Notes: generated by a model not told the origin, from the sequence alone. Positions 20,065 through 29,312 are shown, counted from the first letter of the stretch. The stretch is DNA of 64,000 nucleotides from Cyanobacterium stanieri PCC 7202 (GCA_000317655.1 CP003940.1:1054001-1118000); one strand, 5' to 3'. A program made the numbers and translations.

Positions 20065-21645
20065 CTATGCCACCATGGCTTCACCATCACTCATCACCTC
20101 ATCAGGGGAACGATAATTACTCAAATACTCTTCTAATTGGGCATTAATATCATTTTTGACAATTTCCCGATACTCCAAGAAATGCTCATTATGGGCGCAT
20201 AGAGTTAGGTAATGTTCCCATACCCCCGGATTGTTTTTGATAATGCTAAAGAGGTGATGCCAAAATTTCCAACGGGTATCCCTTTTAATGCCTTGGCGCC
20301 ATAGCACAATGCCTAACGCCTTGAGATCCACTAAACTAGGTAACTTGGCAGGGGGATGAGCTTTAGGCGCCCCTAGCTTGAGGAAACAACGGTAGGCTCG
20401 ATCTAAATAAGCATGGGGATCATAAAGTCGCCAAAAAGCATCTACATATTCATTGGCGATGTCTTCTACGGGGCGAGTGGGTACAAAGTTCATCAGGGTA
20501 GTTTGGTTAATATTGCCATATTTCCCTGTATTCAAACGACCTTCTTTTTCCAAACGATGCCATAAGGCGGTATTGGGTAATGCCTGTAACATGGCAAAGG
20601 TAGTGGTGGGAATGCCCACCTGTTCGGCAAATCGTACGATGCGATCGCCCGCACCCTTTTCCTCGCCATCAAAACCAATGATAAAACCAGCCATAGGACG
20701 CAACCCTGTACGGATAATTTTATCCACCGCCTCAGTCAAAGAGCTACGGGTATTTTGAAACTTCTTAGTCATTGCCAAACTTTCCTCGTCAGGGGTTTCA
20801 ATGCCCAAAAATACCGCATCAAAATAACAATCCACCATCAACTCCATCAATTCAGGATCATCGGCCAAATCCACCGAAGCCTCGGTATTGAAACGGAAGG
20901 GATACTGATGTTCCTGTTGCCATTCCTTCAGTGCCTTTAACAACAGTTTCACATTGCGCTTATTACCGATAAAATTATCATCTACCATAAACACACTACG
21001 GCGCCACCCCAACTCGTAGAGACAATCCAACTCCTTCAATAACTGTTCAGGGGTTTTTGTCCGTGGTTTACGTCCATACAAAACAATGATGTCGCAAAAT
21101 TCACACTGAAAAGGACATCCCCTCGAAAATTGTACCGACATAGAATCATAGGCATCCAATTCCAACAAATCGAAACGGGGAATAGGAGTAACCGTAACAT
21201 CGGGTTTTTCTGTGGTGCGAAATACCCCCGCAGTATCCCCCCTCTCGATGGCTTCCACAAACATGGGTAAGGTAATCTCTCCCTCATCTAAGATGAAGAA
21301 ATCTGCCCCTGCCTCTTCCAACTCATGGGGTACGGAGGTAGGATAAGGGCCGCCCACTGCCACTAACTTATTTCTTTTTTTCGCTTCCTTAATCTGGTTG
21401 ATCAAATCATCTTTTTGGACAATCATTGCTGACATAATTACTACATCAGCCCATGCCCATTCATCCTCTGTAACCGCTCTAATATTGCGATCTACCAGCT
21501 TGAACTCCCATTCTTGGGGCAGGATACCTGCTACGGTAACTAAGCCGAGGGGGGGCAATAATACCTTGCGATTGACCAATTCTAAAATTTTCTCATAAGA
21601 CCAAAAGGTAGGGGGAAAAATTGGGTAAATTAGTAGAGCTTTCAT
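20065..21645 (-). CDS. B12-binding-domain radical SAM protein
   Basis: A 526-residue enzyme with an N-terminal cobalamin-binding-like domain (about residues 1-140, PPLGLVTVAGILP ... VAVGGPYPTSVP), a radical SAM core with the 4Fe-4S motif SRGCPFQCEFCDI (three Cys), and a C-terminal DUF4070-like region. It is related to HpnP, the hopanoid C-2 methylase, but cyanobacteria carry several such paralogues and the substrate cannot be assigned. The usual DxHxxG cobalamin ligand motif is not obvious, so B12 may be bound base-off without a His ligand. It lies upstream of the FBT transporter. Confidence 0.87.
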   Translation of the reverse strand: MKALLIYPIFPPTFWSYEKILELVNRKVLLPPLGLVTVAGILPQEWEFKLVDRNIRAVTEDEWAWADVVIMSAMIVQKDDLINQIKEAKKRNKLVAVGGPYPTSVPHELEEAGADFFILDEGEITLPMFVEAIERGDTAGVFRTTEKPDVTVTPIPRFDLLELDAYDSMSVQFSRGCPFQCEFCDIIVLYGRKPRTKTPEQLLKELDCLYELGWRRSVFMVDDNFIGNKRNVKLLLKALKEWQQEHQYPFRFNTEASVDLADDPELMELMVDCYFDAVFLGIETPDEESLAMTKKFQNTRSSLTEAVDKIIRTGLRPMAGFIIGFDGEEKGAGDRIVRFAEQVGIPTTTFAMLQALPNTALWHRLEKEGRLNTGKYGNINQTTLMNFVPTRPVEDIANEYVDAFWRLYDPHAYLDRAYRCFLKLGAPKAHPPAKLPSLVDLKALGIVLWRQGIKRDTRWKFWHHLFSIIKNNPGVWEHYLTLCAHNEHFLEYREIVKNDINAQLEEYLSNYRSPDEVMSDGEAMVA

Positions 21646-21803
21646 GTTATATGGGGTTAGATTTTATTGAAGTTGATTTATTATTGATCTCAAATCTAAC
21701 TCATATTTTAAGGATTGAGTATAATTTCCCATCCAATTCAGTGTCAGGTTCATGGAAAACTATTGTCTATTCCCTGCCTCAACCAGAAAATGTTATCCTG
21801 AAC

Positions 21804-22364
21804 TCAGGTTATAAAAATAATTTCTTCTAATTGTGCGATCGCCCTTTCTAACTGATCATTAACAATTTTATAGTTAAATTCATCTTGGGCAACAATTTCC
21901 TCCTTTGCCCTTGCCAAGCGTTTTTTGATCGCTTCTTCGGAATCGCTACCTCTACCCCGTAACCTCTTCTCTAACTCTTCTTCTGATGGGGGTAAAATAA
22001 AAATTAACTCTGAATCAGCAAAGTTTTCTTTAACTTGCCTTGCCCCTAATAGTTCAATTTCCAAAATAACTGTTTTACCCTGTGCTATTTGTTCTACCAC
22101 AGGTTGCTTGGGAGTACCATAATAATTTCCTGCATACTGCGCCCATTCCAATAAATTCTCTTCCTCAATCATGGATTCAAACTCTTCTACAGTCAGAAAA
22201 TAATAGTCCTTTCCATTTTTTTCTCCCTTGCGTGGTTGCCTAGTGGTAGCAGAAATAGATATAAACAAGTCTGGATGGGCTTTAAGGAGCGATCGCACCA
22301 AAGTACCCTTTCCCACGCCACTAGGGCCAGTTATAACGAATAATTTTCCTTGATTTTCTGACAT
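21804..22364 (-). CDS. gmk: Guanylate kinase
   Basis: Phosphorylates GMP to GDP with ATP. 186 residues, normal length. The P-loop is FVITGPSGVGKGTLVRSLL; the GMP-binding part is SISATTRQPRKGEKNGKDYYF; later come EWAQYAGNYYGTP and the LID region RLRGRGSDSEEAIKKRLARA with the conserved Arg residues. It is a single gene whose upstream spacer contains a TGATAATTGATAA repeat run. Confidence 0.96.
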   Translation of the reverse strand: MSENQGKLFVITGPSGVGKGTLVRSLLKAHPDLFISISATTRQPRKGEKNGKDYYFLTVEEFESMIEEENLLEWAQYAGNYYGTPKQPVVEQIAQGKTVILEIELLGARQVKENFADSELIFILPPSEEELEKRLRGRGSDSEEAIKKRLARAKEEIVAQDEFNYKIVNDQLERAIAQLEEIIFIT

Positions 22365-22370
22365 GAATAG

Positions 22371-22406
22371 TTAACAATTGATAATTGATAGTTGATAATT
22401 GATAAT
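22371..22406. repeat. TTGATAA/AATTGATAAT repeat upstream of gmk
   Basis: A run of AATTGATAATTGATA-type units with one TAGTTGA variant, in the spacer between the divergent gmk and rpmB genes. Confidence 0.65.
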
Positions 22407-22541
22407 ACAGGTTTTACACTCCTGAGCACCGCAGTTATTGTCCATGGTGCCAATGGTTTCTGTTGTCAATCGACAATTATAAAGGTACAATTGAAGATTG
22501 CTGACTAAATTTTAGAATAACTATATATAGGAGATATAATT

Positions 22542-22787
22542 ATGGCTCGTGTATGTCAATTGACAGGAAGAAGAGCAAATAATGGTTTTGCCATTTCTCA
22601 CTCCCATCGTCGTACCAAAAGATTACAACACGTTAATTTACAAGATAAGAGAATCTGGTGGGCAGAAGGTAATAGCTTTGTGAGATTACGCCTTTCCACC
22701 AAAGCCATCAAAACCCTAGACACTAAAAGTGTTGGACAAATGGCTAGAGAGGCAGGAATTGATCTCAATAAATTTAAATGTTCCTAA
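22542..22787 (+). CDS. rpmB: 50S ribosomal protein L28
   Basis: An 81-residue basic protein of the large subunit. It has the standard L28 layout: [20 protein letters not shown] at the N-terminus, then [17 protein letters not shown], and a C-terminal [14 protein letters not shown] good AGGAG lies eight bases before the ATG. It is a single gene, as is common for rpmB in cyanobacteria. Confidence 0.97.
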   Translation: MARVCQLTGRRANNGFAISHSHRRTKRLQHVNLQDKRIWWAEGNSFVRLRLSTKAIKTLDTKSVGQMAREAGIDLNKFKCS

Positions 22788-22838
22788 TTTTTCTCTTGAC
22801 TAAAAAGGGTTGAACTACAATACTTGGTAGATGTTAGA

Positions 22839-23099
22839 TTATTCGGCAAAGTTGCGATCGACACTACCAAAAAATACAGGTTCAACTCTTATACCTACCA
22901 CCTCAGAAGGACGAATTACCATATATTCCCCCTGAATATTTTTGATCGGCACATTGATAAAATCTTTTGAAGCTGATTTAGGTACCAACTCTCCACTGTA
23001 CCATTTCTGAAATTCTTGTATCGTATTAAATCTTACTTCTTCTCGGTGTCCACTACTGAGTAAAAGATGGACACTATATTCGTCTGCTTTTCTCGCCAT
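22839..23099 (-). CDS. Small conserved cyanobacterial protein of unknown function
   Basis: An 86-residue protein starting MARKADEYSVHLLLSSGHRE. It is mixed alpha/beta with no membrane segment, has a WYSGELVPK segment at about residue 33 and ends FFGSVDRNFAE. I do not recognise a named domain, though it looks like a conserved cyanobacterial small protein. It is convergent with rpmB. Good codon use and a plain ATG support a real gene. Confidence 0.65.
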   Translation of the reverse strand: MARKADEYSVHLLLSSGHREEVRFNTIQEFQKWYSGELVPKSASKDFINVPIKNIQGEYMVIRPSEVVGIRVEPVFFGSVDRNFAE

Positions 23100-23197
23100 A
23101 TTCTAGTGTTGTTGAATAATTAGATTTTGTTGATACTATCAATTTTTTGTTTCCATTCCTAATTTTCAAGGTTTACGCCGTAATTGTCAATAAATTT

Positions 23198-23494
23198 TTA
23201 AAAATCACCGCCCCCACCAAAATCTATATCAATACCTCCTAAATCTATATCTACATAACTGCTTAAATCGCTATCTCCCCCACAATAATCATTTATTAAC
23301 ATAGTTTCAGGGTTACAATTATCTGTTAGCTGATGATGAGAAATATTAGTGGGAATGTAATTGTTACTATCAATGGATAGATAGTATTGTTTATTAATTG
23401 ATAATTTTTTAATTAACCAATTCTTGAAAAAATAAGCAGTGGGAATGGATAGTAATGAAACGATAAAAAAACAAAAGGAAACTTTCATAATCAT
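23198..23494 (-). CDS. Small protein with one membrane segment and Gly/Asp-rich tail
   Basis: A 98-residue protein with an N-terminal hydrophobic segment (residues 4-22, VSFCFFIVSLLSIPTAYFF), a polar middle, and a C-terminal tail of Asp, Ile and Gly (DLGGIDIDFGGGGDF). No family recognised. It may be a membrane-anchored or exported small protein. It lies just downstream of ribF on the same strand (26 bases), so it may be co-transcribed. Confidence 0.55.
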   Translation of the reverse strand: MIMKVSFCFFIVSLLSIPTAYFFKNWLIKKLSINKQYYLSIDSNNYIPTNISHHQLTDNCNPETMLINDYCGGDSDLSSYVDIDLGGIDIDFGGGGDF

Positions 23495-23520
23495 ATCTAT
23501 GATAAGTGTTCAAAATTATA

Positions 23521-24456
23521 TTACTCCCCATCATTAAATGATAACTCACAATCTTTGGCAATTTGTGCTTTTAATTCATCTAAGGAATTAAATTTTTTTT
23601 CTGGTCTTAAAAACTTTAATAATTCTACATCCAAAACTTTATTATATAAATCTCCTTCCCAGTTTAATATATGAACTTCTACGGTGGTTTTTTTGCCGTC
23701 CACTGTGGGGCGATCGCCTATATTCATAACTCCCAATAATTGGTTATGATAAATATTATTCTGGTTTACTATGACTTTATAAACCCCTTTTTTGGGTAAA
23801 AATTTCTGTGCATCTATATCTAAATTTGCAGTGGGAAAACCAATAGTTCGCCCTAACTGTTTACCTTTTACTACCTTTCCTTTGAGATTGTATTTTCTAC
23901 CTAACATTCCTTGTGCTAAAGAGACGTTTCCTTTTTCTAAAGCCTTGCGAATATCAGAACTACTAATTTTAGTAAAACGCTCATTAACATCTAGTTTTTC
24001 CTCTGCGGTAATATTGACAAAAATATTATTATCTGCCGTTAATTCTTGCAATTTTTGAGCGTTTCCTTGCCTTTGATAACCAAAGCGAAAATCTGACCCT
24101 ATACTGATATATTTGGCTTGTATTTTCTCCACTAATATCTCTTTTACAAATGCCCTCGCTGAAAGAGTAGCTAATTCTCGATCAAAGGGTAATAAAATTA
24201 ATTGCTTAACCCCCATGGCTTCTAATAATTCCGCTTTTTCAGGAATAGGAGTTAAAAGTTGTTTTTTCTTCCCTGTAAAATACTCTTGGGGATGGGGAGT
24301 GAAGGTAACTAGAGTCGGATATATATCAGGATTATTGAGCTTGAAAATTGATTCTATAACCCTTTGATGTCCTCGGTGAAGTCCGTCAAAGTTGCCAAGG
24401 GCGATCGCATTTGGTGTGATAATATCGTCTAAGGAAGAAGTTACAAGAATTGTCAC
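23521..24456 (-). CDS. ribF: Bifunctional riboflavin kinase / FAD synthetase
   Basis: Converts riboflavin to FMN and FMN to FAD. The N-terminal nucleotidyltransferase domain has AIALGNFDGLHRGHQRVI, TFTPHPQEYF and FRFGYQRQGN; the C-terminal flavokinase domain has GKVVKGKQLGRTIGFPTANL and the catalytic Glu/Asn region VEVHILNWEGDLY. The start is uncertain: GTG at 24456 gives about 311 residues, matching the family, while ATG 24534 adds 26 residues encoded in repeat-like sequence. No ribosome site marks either. Confidence 0.93.
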   Translation of the reverse strand: MTILVTSSLDDIITPNAIALGNFDGLHRGHQRVIESIFKLNNPDIYPTLVTFTPHPQEYFTGKKKQLLTPIPEKAELLEAMGVKQLILLPFDRELATLSARAFVKEILVEKIQAKYISIGSDFRFGYQRQGNAQKLQELTADNNIFVNITAEEKLDVNERFTKISSSDIRKALEKGNVSLAQGMLGRKYNLKGKVVKGKQLGRTIGFPTANLDIDAQKFLPKKGVYKVIVNQNNIYHNQLLGVMNIGDRPTVDGKKTTVEVHILNWEGDLYNKVLDVELLKFLRPEKKFNSLDELKAQIAKDCELSFNDGE

Positions 24457-24564
24457 GGAACAATTGATAGTGAATGATTGATAATTAATGAATGACGGAC
24501 TGTCATTAACCAGAAAATCCGAGTATGTCTTCATTTTCCATGGTTAATGCTCTATGGTCAATGG

Positions 24565-25884
24565 TTAATTTGTCACCGACACTCCATCAATTACCATAGA
24601 GGGAGTATAACAGGAACCACTCCAAATATTATCATTACCCAAATCCCTCACCCGTTGCAAAAGTTGGTAAATATTGCCTGAAATCATGGTGTCTTTTACC
24701 CTACCCATTACCTCTCCTTTTTCCACCAAATAACCTAAATCCACATTCAGGGAAAAGTCTCCCGAAATATCAGCATCGTTACCCAAAAATTGATCTACCA
24801 TCAAACCATACTCGATATTTTCTATCAATTTATCAAAGGAAGTATTACCCCCACCCACCACAAAATTAACTAAACTAGGACTAGGATAACTACCTAAACT
24901 AGGACGAAAACCATTGCCTGTATTATTAATACCTAATTTGTTGGCATTTTTTTGATCACAGTAAAAGTTACTAATTTTTCCCCCGTCAATTAACTTATAA
25001 TGTTGAGTCAGCGCACCTTCATCATCAAAAGGGCAATCATAGGGTTTGAGGTGAGGGTTTTGGGAAATGGTGAGACAGGATGCCATAACCTCTTTGCCAT
25101 GGGAATCATGCCAAGGAGAAGATTTATCCACAATACGCTTACCATTCAAAGCATCGCTGACAGTTTCCCAAAGGCTAACTACGGCATTGGGGGTAAACAA
25201 AACGGGCAAAGGGCGAGGTTTTACTATACCCTGATTTTCTGCCCATCTGAGCCGTTGTTGGATATTTTTGATTATTTTGTCCAAATTTAGGGTTTCATTG
25301 TCATAAATGCCATCATAGATACCTAGGAAGTCATCTTCTCTTACCCATTCCACCCCCACCGAAGCACTAAAGGTGGTATCGCTATGGTGACAGTACAAAC
25401 CACGGGAATTTATCAGGGTACTGGTTTCGGTTTCCCATTCCAAATCTAGGTTACAAATAATATCGGGATGGGTTTCCCGTAAAAGGGCGATCGCCCCTTG
25501 TCCTTTTTCAATTAAACTATTTATATCAACATCTATATCTTTCTCAGGAAAAACTAACCGATTTTCACCATTCAACAAAGGAGTTTCAGCATCATTCAAA
25601 GCAGAAATTGCCAAAGCCTTATCAACTAAATCATTCCCATCAAAATCACCATAGGCAACCGCCAACCCCGGACAACCATTGCGCCACAAACGAAGGGCAA
25701 CCCCTCCCCCCTGCGAACTTTCGATCTGTTTTAACCTGTTTGCTTCAAAAGATATGGGCTTAGAGTGCGATCGCACCTCATAAACTTCCACATCCTCAAT
25801 ACCACGCTTTTTCGCTAAATCCAATAACTCCTCAGCTTGCACTTTATTTCTTAACTCCAGTAACCTGTTACTATCATCCCTCAT
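24565..25884 (-). CDS. TldD/PmbA (TldE) family protein
   Basis: A protein of about 439 residues of the TldD/TldE family, whose E. coli pair is a heterodimeric metalloprotease that processes microcin B17 and degrades unstructured peptides. TldE/PmbA subunits lack the metal-binding HExxxH of TldD, and none is seen here, so this is the TldE-type partner. Typical parts are DVEVYEVRSHSKPISFEANR at the N-terminus, LFTPNAVVSLWETVSDALNG, and a Gly-rich late segment. Start taken as ATG 25884, since the further ATG (25926) lies inside an R1 repeat. The TldD partner is not in the window. Confidence 0.87.
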   Translation of the reverse strand: MRDDSNRLLELRNKVQAEELLDLAKKRGIEDVEVYEVRSHSKPISFEANRLKQIESSQGGGVALRLWRNGCPGLAVAYGDFDGNDLVDKALAISALNDAETPLLNGENRLVFPEKDIDVDINSLIEKGQGAIALLRETHPDIICNLDLEWETETSTLINSRGLYCHHSDTTFSASVGVEWVREDDFLGIYDGIYDNETLNLDKIIKNIQQRLRWAENQGIVKPRPLPVLFTPNAVVSLWETVSDALNGKRIVDKSSPWHDSHGKEVMASCLTISQNPHLKPYDCPFDDEGALTQHYKLIDGGKISNFYCDQKNANKLGINNTGNGFRPSLGSYPSPSLVNFVVGGGNTSFDKLIENIEYGLMVDQFLGNDADISGDFSLNVDLGYLVEKGEVMGRVKDTMISGNIYQLLQRVRDLGNDNIWSGSCYTPSMVIDGVSVTN

Positions 25885-25912
25885 TATATTGAGTTTGAGT
25901 AAACTGTTACAG

Positions 25913-25948
25913 TAAAAGTCCCCCATAATTGGGGGATTTAGGGGGCAT
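25913..25948 (+). repeat. Dispersed palindromic repeat R1, copy 4
   Basis: AAAAGTCCCCCATAATTGGG followed by GGATTTAGGGGGC; one base differs from the consensus core. It lies just upstream of the TldE gene and contributes a false upstream ATG. Confidence 0.85.
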
Positions 25949-26099
25949 TCTCAGCGCTCCTTTGATAACTAATTACTAGAATTTGACGTTAACCTTGACC
26001 AGAAAATAAATGAGTAATAAAAAGTTAAAAACAAGAAATTAGTGTAAAATAATATGTTTGGGTCTAAATTTGTAAAAATAAAGAAAATTAACTAGAATT

Positions 26100-26708
26100 A
26101 TGTCTCGATATACAGGACCTCGCTTGAGGGTAACACGTCGCCTTGGAGATTTACCAGGGTTAACTCGTAAAAACGCACGTCGTCAATATCCCCCCGGACA
26201 ACACGGACAAAGTCGCCGTAAACGTTCAGAATACGCTATCCGTTTAGAAGAAAAACAAAAACTTCGTTACAACTACGGTGTTAGCGAAAAACAATTAGTT
26301 CGTTATGTTAAAAAAGCCCGTCGTGTAGGTGGTTCTACAGGACAAGTATTATTACAATTATTAGAAATGCGCCTTGATAACACCGTATTTCGTCTCGGTA
26401 TGGCGCCCACCATTCCCGCCGCCCGTCAATTAGTAAACCATGGACACGTCACCGTTAACGGTGGTGTAGTAGACATTGCCAGTTACCAATGTCGCCCTGG
26501 AGACGTTATCGCCATTAGAGATCGTGATAAATCTCGTAAAATCGTAGAAACCAACCTTTCTAACCCCGGCCTTGCCAACCTTCCCAGCCATCTCGAATTT
26601 GATAAAAACACCTATGTAGGTAAAGTAAACGGTGTCATCGAACGTGAATGGGTAGCATTAAACATCAACGAACTACTCGTAATTGAGTACTACTCTCGTA
26701 AAGCATAG
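26100..26708 (+). CDS. rpsD: 30S ribosomal protein S4
   Basis: Small-subunit assembly protein that nucleates 16S rRNA folding. 202 residues, normal for cyanobacteria. N-terminus [20 protein letters not shown]; then the S4 RNA-binding domain [20 protein letters not shown] and [15 protein letters not shown]-terminus VIEYYSRKA. It lies 128 bases upstream of rpsU, separated by a structured spacer. Confidence 0.97.
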   Translation: MSRYTGPRLRVTRRLGDLPGLTRKNARRQYPPGQHGQSRRKRSEYAIRLEEKQKLRYNYGVSEKQLVRYVKKARRVGGSTGQVLLQLLEMRLDNTVFRLGMAPTIPAARQLVNHGHVTVNGGVVDIASYQCRPGDVIAIRDRDKSRKIVETNLSNPGLANLPSHLEFDKNTYVGKVNGVIEREWVALNINELLVIEYYSRKA

Positions 26709-26710
26709 AA

Positions 26711-26783
26711 CATACTTGGAGTGGTGTTGTGTTATTTATTTTTTGTCGACGGAATACCGTCATCAACGGCACCACTTGGTATG
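26711..26783 (+). promoter_or_regulatory. Structured RNA element between rpsD and rpsU
   Basis: Nested inverted repeats: CATAC (26711-26715) pairs with GTATG (26779-26783), GTGGTG (26721-26726) with CACCAC (26770-26775), and inside them GACGG-AATA-CCGTC (26748-26761) forms a tight hairpin. There is no T-run after the structure, so it is not a standard terminator. It could be an rpsU leader element, an attenuator, or an RNA-processing site. Confidence 0.45.
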
Positions 26784-26836
26784 TTAAGATAACAAACAAT
26801 ACTGTACACATTTAGTAAATCAAAGGAGGACATTGC

Positions 26837-27013
26837 ATGACCCAAGTGGTTGTGGGACAAAACGAAAATATCGAATCCGCATTACGCCGTTTTAAAAGAC
26901 AAGTTTCCAAAGCTGGAATCTTTGCAGACATCAAACGTCTTCGTCATTTTGAAACCCCCATCGAAAAGAAAAAACGTAAAGCAGTTGCTCGTCGTAAGAA
27001 ACGTTTTCGTTAA
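26837..27013 (+). CDS. rpsU: 30S ribosomal protein S21
   Basis: A 58-residue, very basic protein of the 30S subunit involved in initiation. It reads [20 protein letters not shown] and ends [11 protein letters not shown], the typical S21 pattern with an Arg/Lys-rich tail. AAAGGAGGA at 26822-26830 is an excellent ribosome site six bases before the ATG. It follows rpsD on the same strand. Confidence 0.96.
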   Translation: MTQVVVGQNENIESALRRFKRQVSKAGIFADIKRLRHFETPIEKKKRKAVARRKKRFR

Positions 27014-27378
27014 ATAGAACGCCAGACACCAGACGAGAAATAAGAAATTGTATATATATAGTTTAGGTAGGTTACAAGGGGGTGAATATCTAAAATCAAC
27101 CTAACCTAAATCCTTCTGCAGAATATATCCTTACAAGCTAAAACAAATATTCTCACAATAAAATATTGACTTTAGTTATAAATTGCCATGACCAAGATAA
27201 AAAAAAATCACCGTCATGGTAATCTATTCTCAGAAAACATGCTCAAGGTTAAGAAAAAGATATATTTTTCTCAGCCTAGTAGCAATAAGGCTTAAAGCTA
27301 TGTTAAATTTTATAAAGAGTTGTTAATAAAAATAGCTCTAATTATCCATAATATCATTACATTATTGACGGCTTATTA
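27014..27378. other. Intergenic region rpsU-petB
   Basis: A 365-base AT-rich spacer. It contains a hairpin of TTTAGGTAGGTT (27062-27073) with AACCTAACCTAAA (27098-27110), perhaps the end of the rpsU transcript. There is also an inverted repeat ATTGCCATGAC...GTCATGGTAAT (about 27182-27223, one wobble pair, A-rich loop), and a TTGACT at 27166 without a good -10. The petB promoter should be here but was not pinned down. No further gene seen. Confidence 0.6.
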
Positions 27379-28047
27379 ATGTTTACAAAACAAGTAACCG
27401 ATTCTTCTGTTTATAAATGGTTTAACGATCGCCTCGAAGTAGAAGCGATTTCCGACGACATCAGCAGTAAGTACGTTCCTCCCCACGTCAATATCTTCTA
27501 TTGCCTAGGTGGAATTACCCTTACCTGCTTCTTAATTCAGTTCGCTACTGGGTTTGCCATGACATTCTATTACAAACCCACCGTTGCCGAAGCCTTTAGC
27601 TCTGTTCAATTCATCATGAACGAAGTAAACTTCGGTTGGTTAATCCGTTCTATCCATCGTTGGTCCGCCAGTATGATGGTATTAATGTTAATTCTTCACG
27701 TATTCCGTGTTTACTTAACTGGTGGTTTCAAAAAACCCCGTGAGTTAACTTGGATTGTGGGTGTAACCATGGCTGTAATCACCGTATCCTTCGGTGTAAC
27801 TGGCTACTCCTTACCTTGGGACCAAGTAGGTTACTGGGCGGTTAAAATCGTATCTGGTGTACCTGCTGCCATTCCTGTTGTAGGAGATCAAATGGTAGAA
27901 CTCCTTAGAGGTGGTGCTAGTGTAGGTCAAGCAACCTTAACCCGTTTCTACACCATCCACACCTTTGTATTACCTTGGTTAATGGCAGTGTTTATGTTAT
28001 TACACTTCCTCTTAATCCGTAAACAAGGTATCTCTGGACCTTTGTAA
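27379..28047 (+). CDS. petB: Cytochrome b6
   Basis: The haem-bearing core subunit of the thylakoid cytochrome b6f complex, carrying electrons between plastoquinol and plastocyanin or cytochrome c6. 222 residues, exactly the usual cyanobacterial length. Visible: Cys42 in [12 protein letters not shown] (covalent haem ci), four membrane helices, and the two pairs of haem-b ligands in [26 protein letters not shown] and LLHFLLIRK. The C-terminus RKQGISGPL is canonical. It lies upstream of petD, but an intrinsic terminator and a 153-base gap separate them. Confidence 0.98.
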   Translation: MFTKQVTDSSVYKWFNDRLEVEAISDDISSKYVPPHVNIFYCLGGITLTCFLIQFATGFAMTFYYKPTVAEAFSSVQFIMNEVNFGWLIRSIHRWSASMMVLMLILHVFRVYLTGGFKKPRELTWIVGVTMAVITVSFGVTGYSLPWDQVGYWAVKIVSGVPAAIPVVGDQMVELLRGGASVGQATLTRFYTIHTFVLPWLMAVFMLLHFLLIRKQGISGPL

Positions 28048-28066
28048 ATCATGAATTATTGAAAAC

Positions 28067-28096
28067 GACGATTAGCAAAGCGTTAATCGTCTTTTT
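28067..28096 (+). terminator. Rho-independent terminator after petB
   Basis: GACGATTA (28067-28074), a nine-base loop, TAATCGTC (28084-28091), then TTTTT (28092-28096). A textbook intrinsic terminator lying between petB and petD. Confidence 0.75.
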
Positions 28097-28111
28097 ACTG
28101 TTCATCAATTT

Positions 28112-28139
28112 TTGCTCTCGGATATAATCGAGATACAAT
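28112..28139 (+). promoter_or_regulatory. Candidate petD promoter
   Basis: TTGCTC (28112-28117), 16-base spacer, TACAAT (28134-28139). An overlapping perfect TATAAT (28123-28128) sits inside CTCGGATATAATCGAG, a small inverted repeat. It lies about 60-75 bases before petD. Confidence 0.45.
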
Positions 28140-28200
28140 GGGTATTACCCCGTATTATTTCCTTATAATTGCCCACCATCGAGGAGACAATTTTTAAATT

Positions 28201-28698
28201 ATGTCTAACCCCAATTCTCAACTAATCAAAAAGCCAGATCTCAACGATCCTAAATTGAGAGCTAAACTAGCTCAAAACATGGGTCATAACTACTATGGTG
28301 AGATTGCATGGCCCAACGATATTCTCTATATGTTCCCTGTCTGTATTTTAGGTGCATTAGGTCTAATCGTTGGTTTATCCATCTTAGATCCTGCCATGAT
28401 TGGCGAACCCGCAGATCCTTTCGCAACTCCTTTGGAAATTTTACCCGAGTGGTATTTATACCCCGTATTCCAAATTTTGCGCGTATTACCTAATAAACTC
28501 TTAGGGATTGCTTGTCAAGCAGCCATTCCCCTCGGTTTAATGTTAGTACCTTTCATCGAAAGCGTTAACAAATTCCAAAACCCCTTCCGTCGTCCCATTG
28601 CGATGACTGTGTTCTTATTTGGTACCTTAGTTACCCTTTGGTTAGGTGCTGGATCTGTATTCCCCATTGATAAGTCTTTAACTTTAGGCTTATTCTAA
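28201..28698 (+). CDS. petD: Cytochrome b6f complex subunit IV
   Basis: Subunit IV completes the quinol-oxidising site of cytochrome b6f together with cytochrome b6. 165 residues (slightly longer than the common 160), with three membrane helices. The Qo-site motif is [20 protein letters not shown] (PEWY). A GAGGAG lies at 28181-28186. The N-terminus ([19 protein letters not shown]) is a few residues longer than usual. It appears to have its own promoter after the petB terminator. Confidence 0.97.
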   Translation: MSNPNSQLIKKPDLNDPKLRAKLAQNMGHNYYGEIAWPNDILYMFPVCILGALGLIVGLSILDPAMIGEPADPFATPLEILPEWYLYPVFQILRVLPNKLLGIACQAAIPLGLMLVPFIESVNKFQNPFRRPIAMTVFLFGTLVTLWLGAGSVFPIDKSLTLGLF

Positions 28699-28755
28699 AT
28701 CATGGCTTTTTGTCATCATTTTGAATTAATTTTCAAAATTTCATAGATCACCAAG

Positions 28756-28815
28756 TATCTCCGATCGCCCTTAGACTTATTTTAAAATAGGTTTATGGAT
28801 GGTCGGAGATATTTT
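28756..28815 (+). terminator. Inverted repeat with T-run after petD
   Basis: TATCTCCGA (28756-28764) pairs perfectly with TCGGAGATA (28803-28811), followed by TTTT. The 38-base loop is long for an intrinsic terminator and includes CTTATTTTAAAATAGG, which can itself pair. It probably ends the petD transcript. Confidence 0.5.
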
Positions 28816-28869
28816 ATTGAAGACTTAAAACACTATATAATCAAGTAGTAAAGTATTAACGAATTAAAC

Positions 28870-29289
28870 ATGGTTGAATTTAACTGGATTACGGGTTTAT
28901 CGGGAGGCATCCTCATCGGCATCAGTGCCACAATTCTACTCGCCTTTGATGGACGTATTGCAGGGATTAGCGGAATGTTAAACGGTGCCGTGGATTGGCA
29001 AAAAAAAGAATACTGGCGCTGGTATTTTTTAGGAGGGATGTTATTGGGAGGACTAATTTATGAGTATTTTTTGCCCTTTCTTCCCTCTACCCCCATCCCC
29101 GACGCAAAACCCTTAATTATGATAGTGGGCGGTTTATTAGTCGGTTTTGGTACCACAATGGGTAACGGATGCACCAGTGGTCATGGTGTTTGTGGTTTAG
29201 GGCGATTTTCTGCCCGTTCATTAGTAGCAGTAATTACTTTTTTAGTAACTGCCATGGTGACAGTTTTTATTACTAATTTGGTCGGTTAA
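28870..29289 (+). CDS. YeeE/YedE-type sulfur transport protein, first half
   Basis: A 139-residue membrane protein with four hydrophobic segments and the family motif GNGCTSGHGVCGLGRFS near the C-terminus, whose Cys residues are thought to pass thiosulfate or sulfane sulfur through the membrane. It is the N-terminal half of a YeeE/YedE channel made as two polypeptides; the next gene, 23 bases on, supplies the second half. Transported compound inferred from family only. Confidence 0.85.
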   Translation: MVEFNWITGLSGGILIGISATILLAFDGRIAGISGMLNGAVDWQKKEYWRWYFLGGMLLGGLIYEYFLPFLPSTPIPDAKPLIMIVGGLLVGFGTTMGNGCTSGHGVCGLGRFSARSLVAVITFLVTAMVTVFITNLVG

Positions 29290-29312
29290 TTTTCTTTTTA
29301 ATATTATAAAAA

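Noticed and set aside
21621-21830. Plus-strand 69-codon ORF overlapping the ends of the radical SAM and gmk genes
   Set aside because: It overlaps both neighbouring genes and most of it lies in an AT-rich spacer; no ribosome site or recognisable protein pattern.
22411-22445. Yfr1-type small RNA near TTTTACACTCCTGAGCACCG
   Set aside because: The expected unpaired ACUCCUCACAC core and flanking stems are not present.
27164-27195. petB promoter from TTGACT at 27166
   Set aside because: No acceptable -10 box lies 16-18 bases downstream; the nearest AT-rich hexamers are badly spaced.
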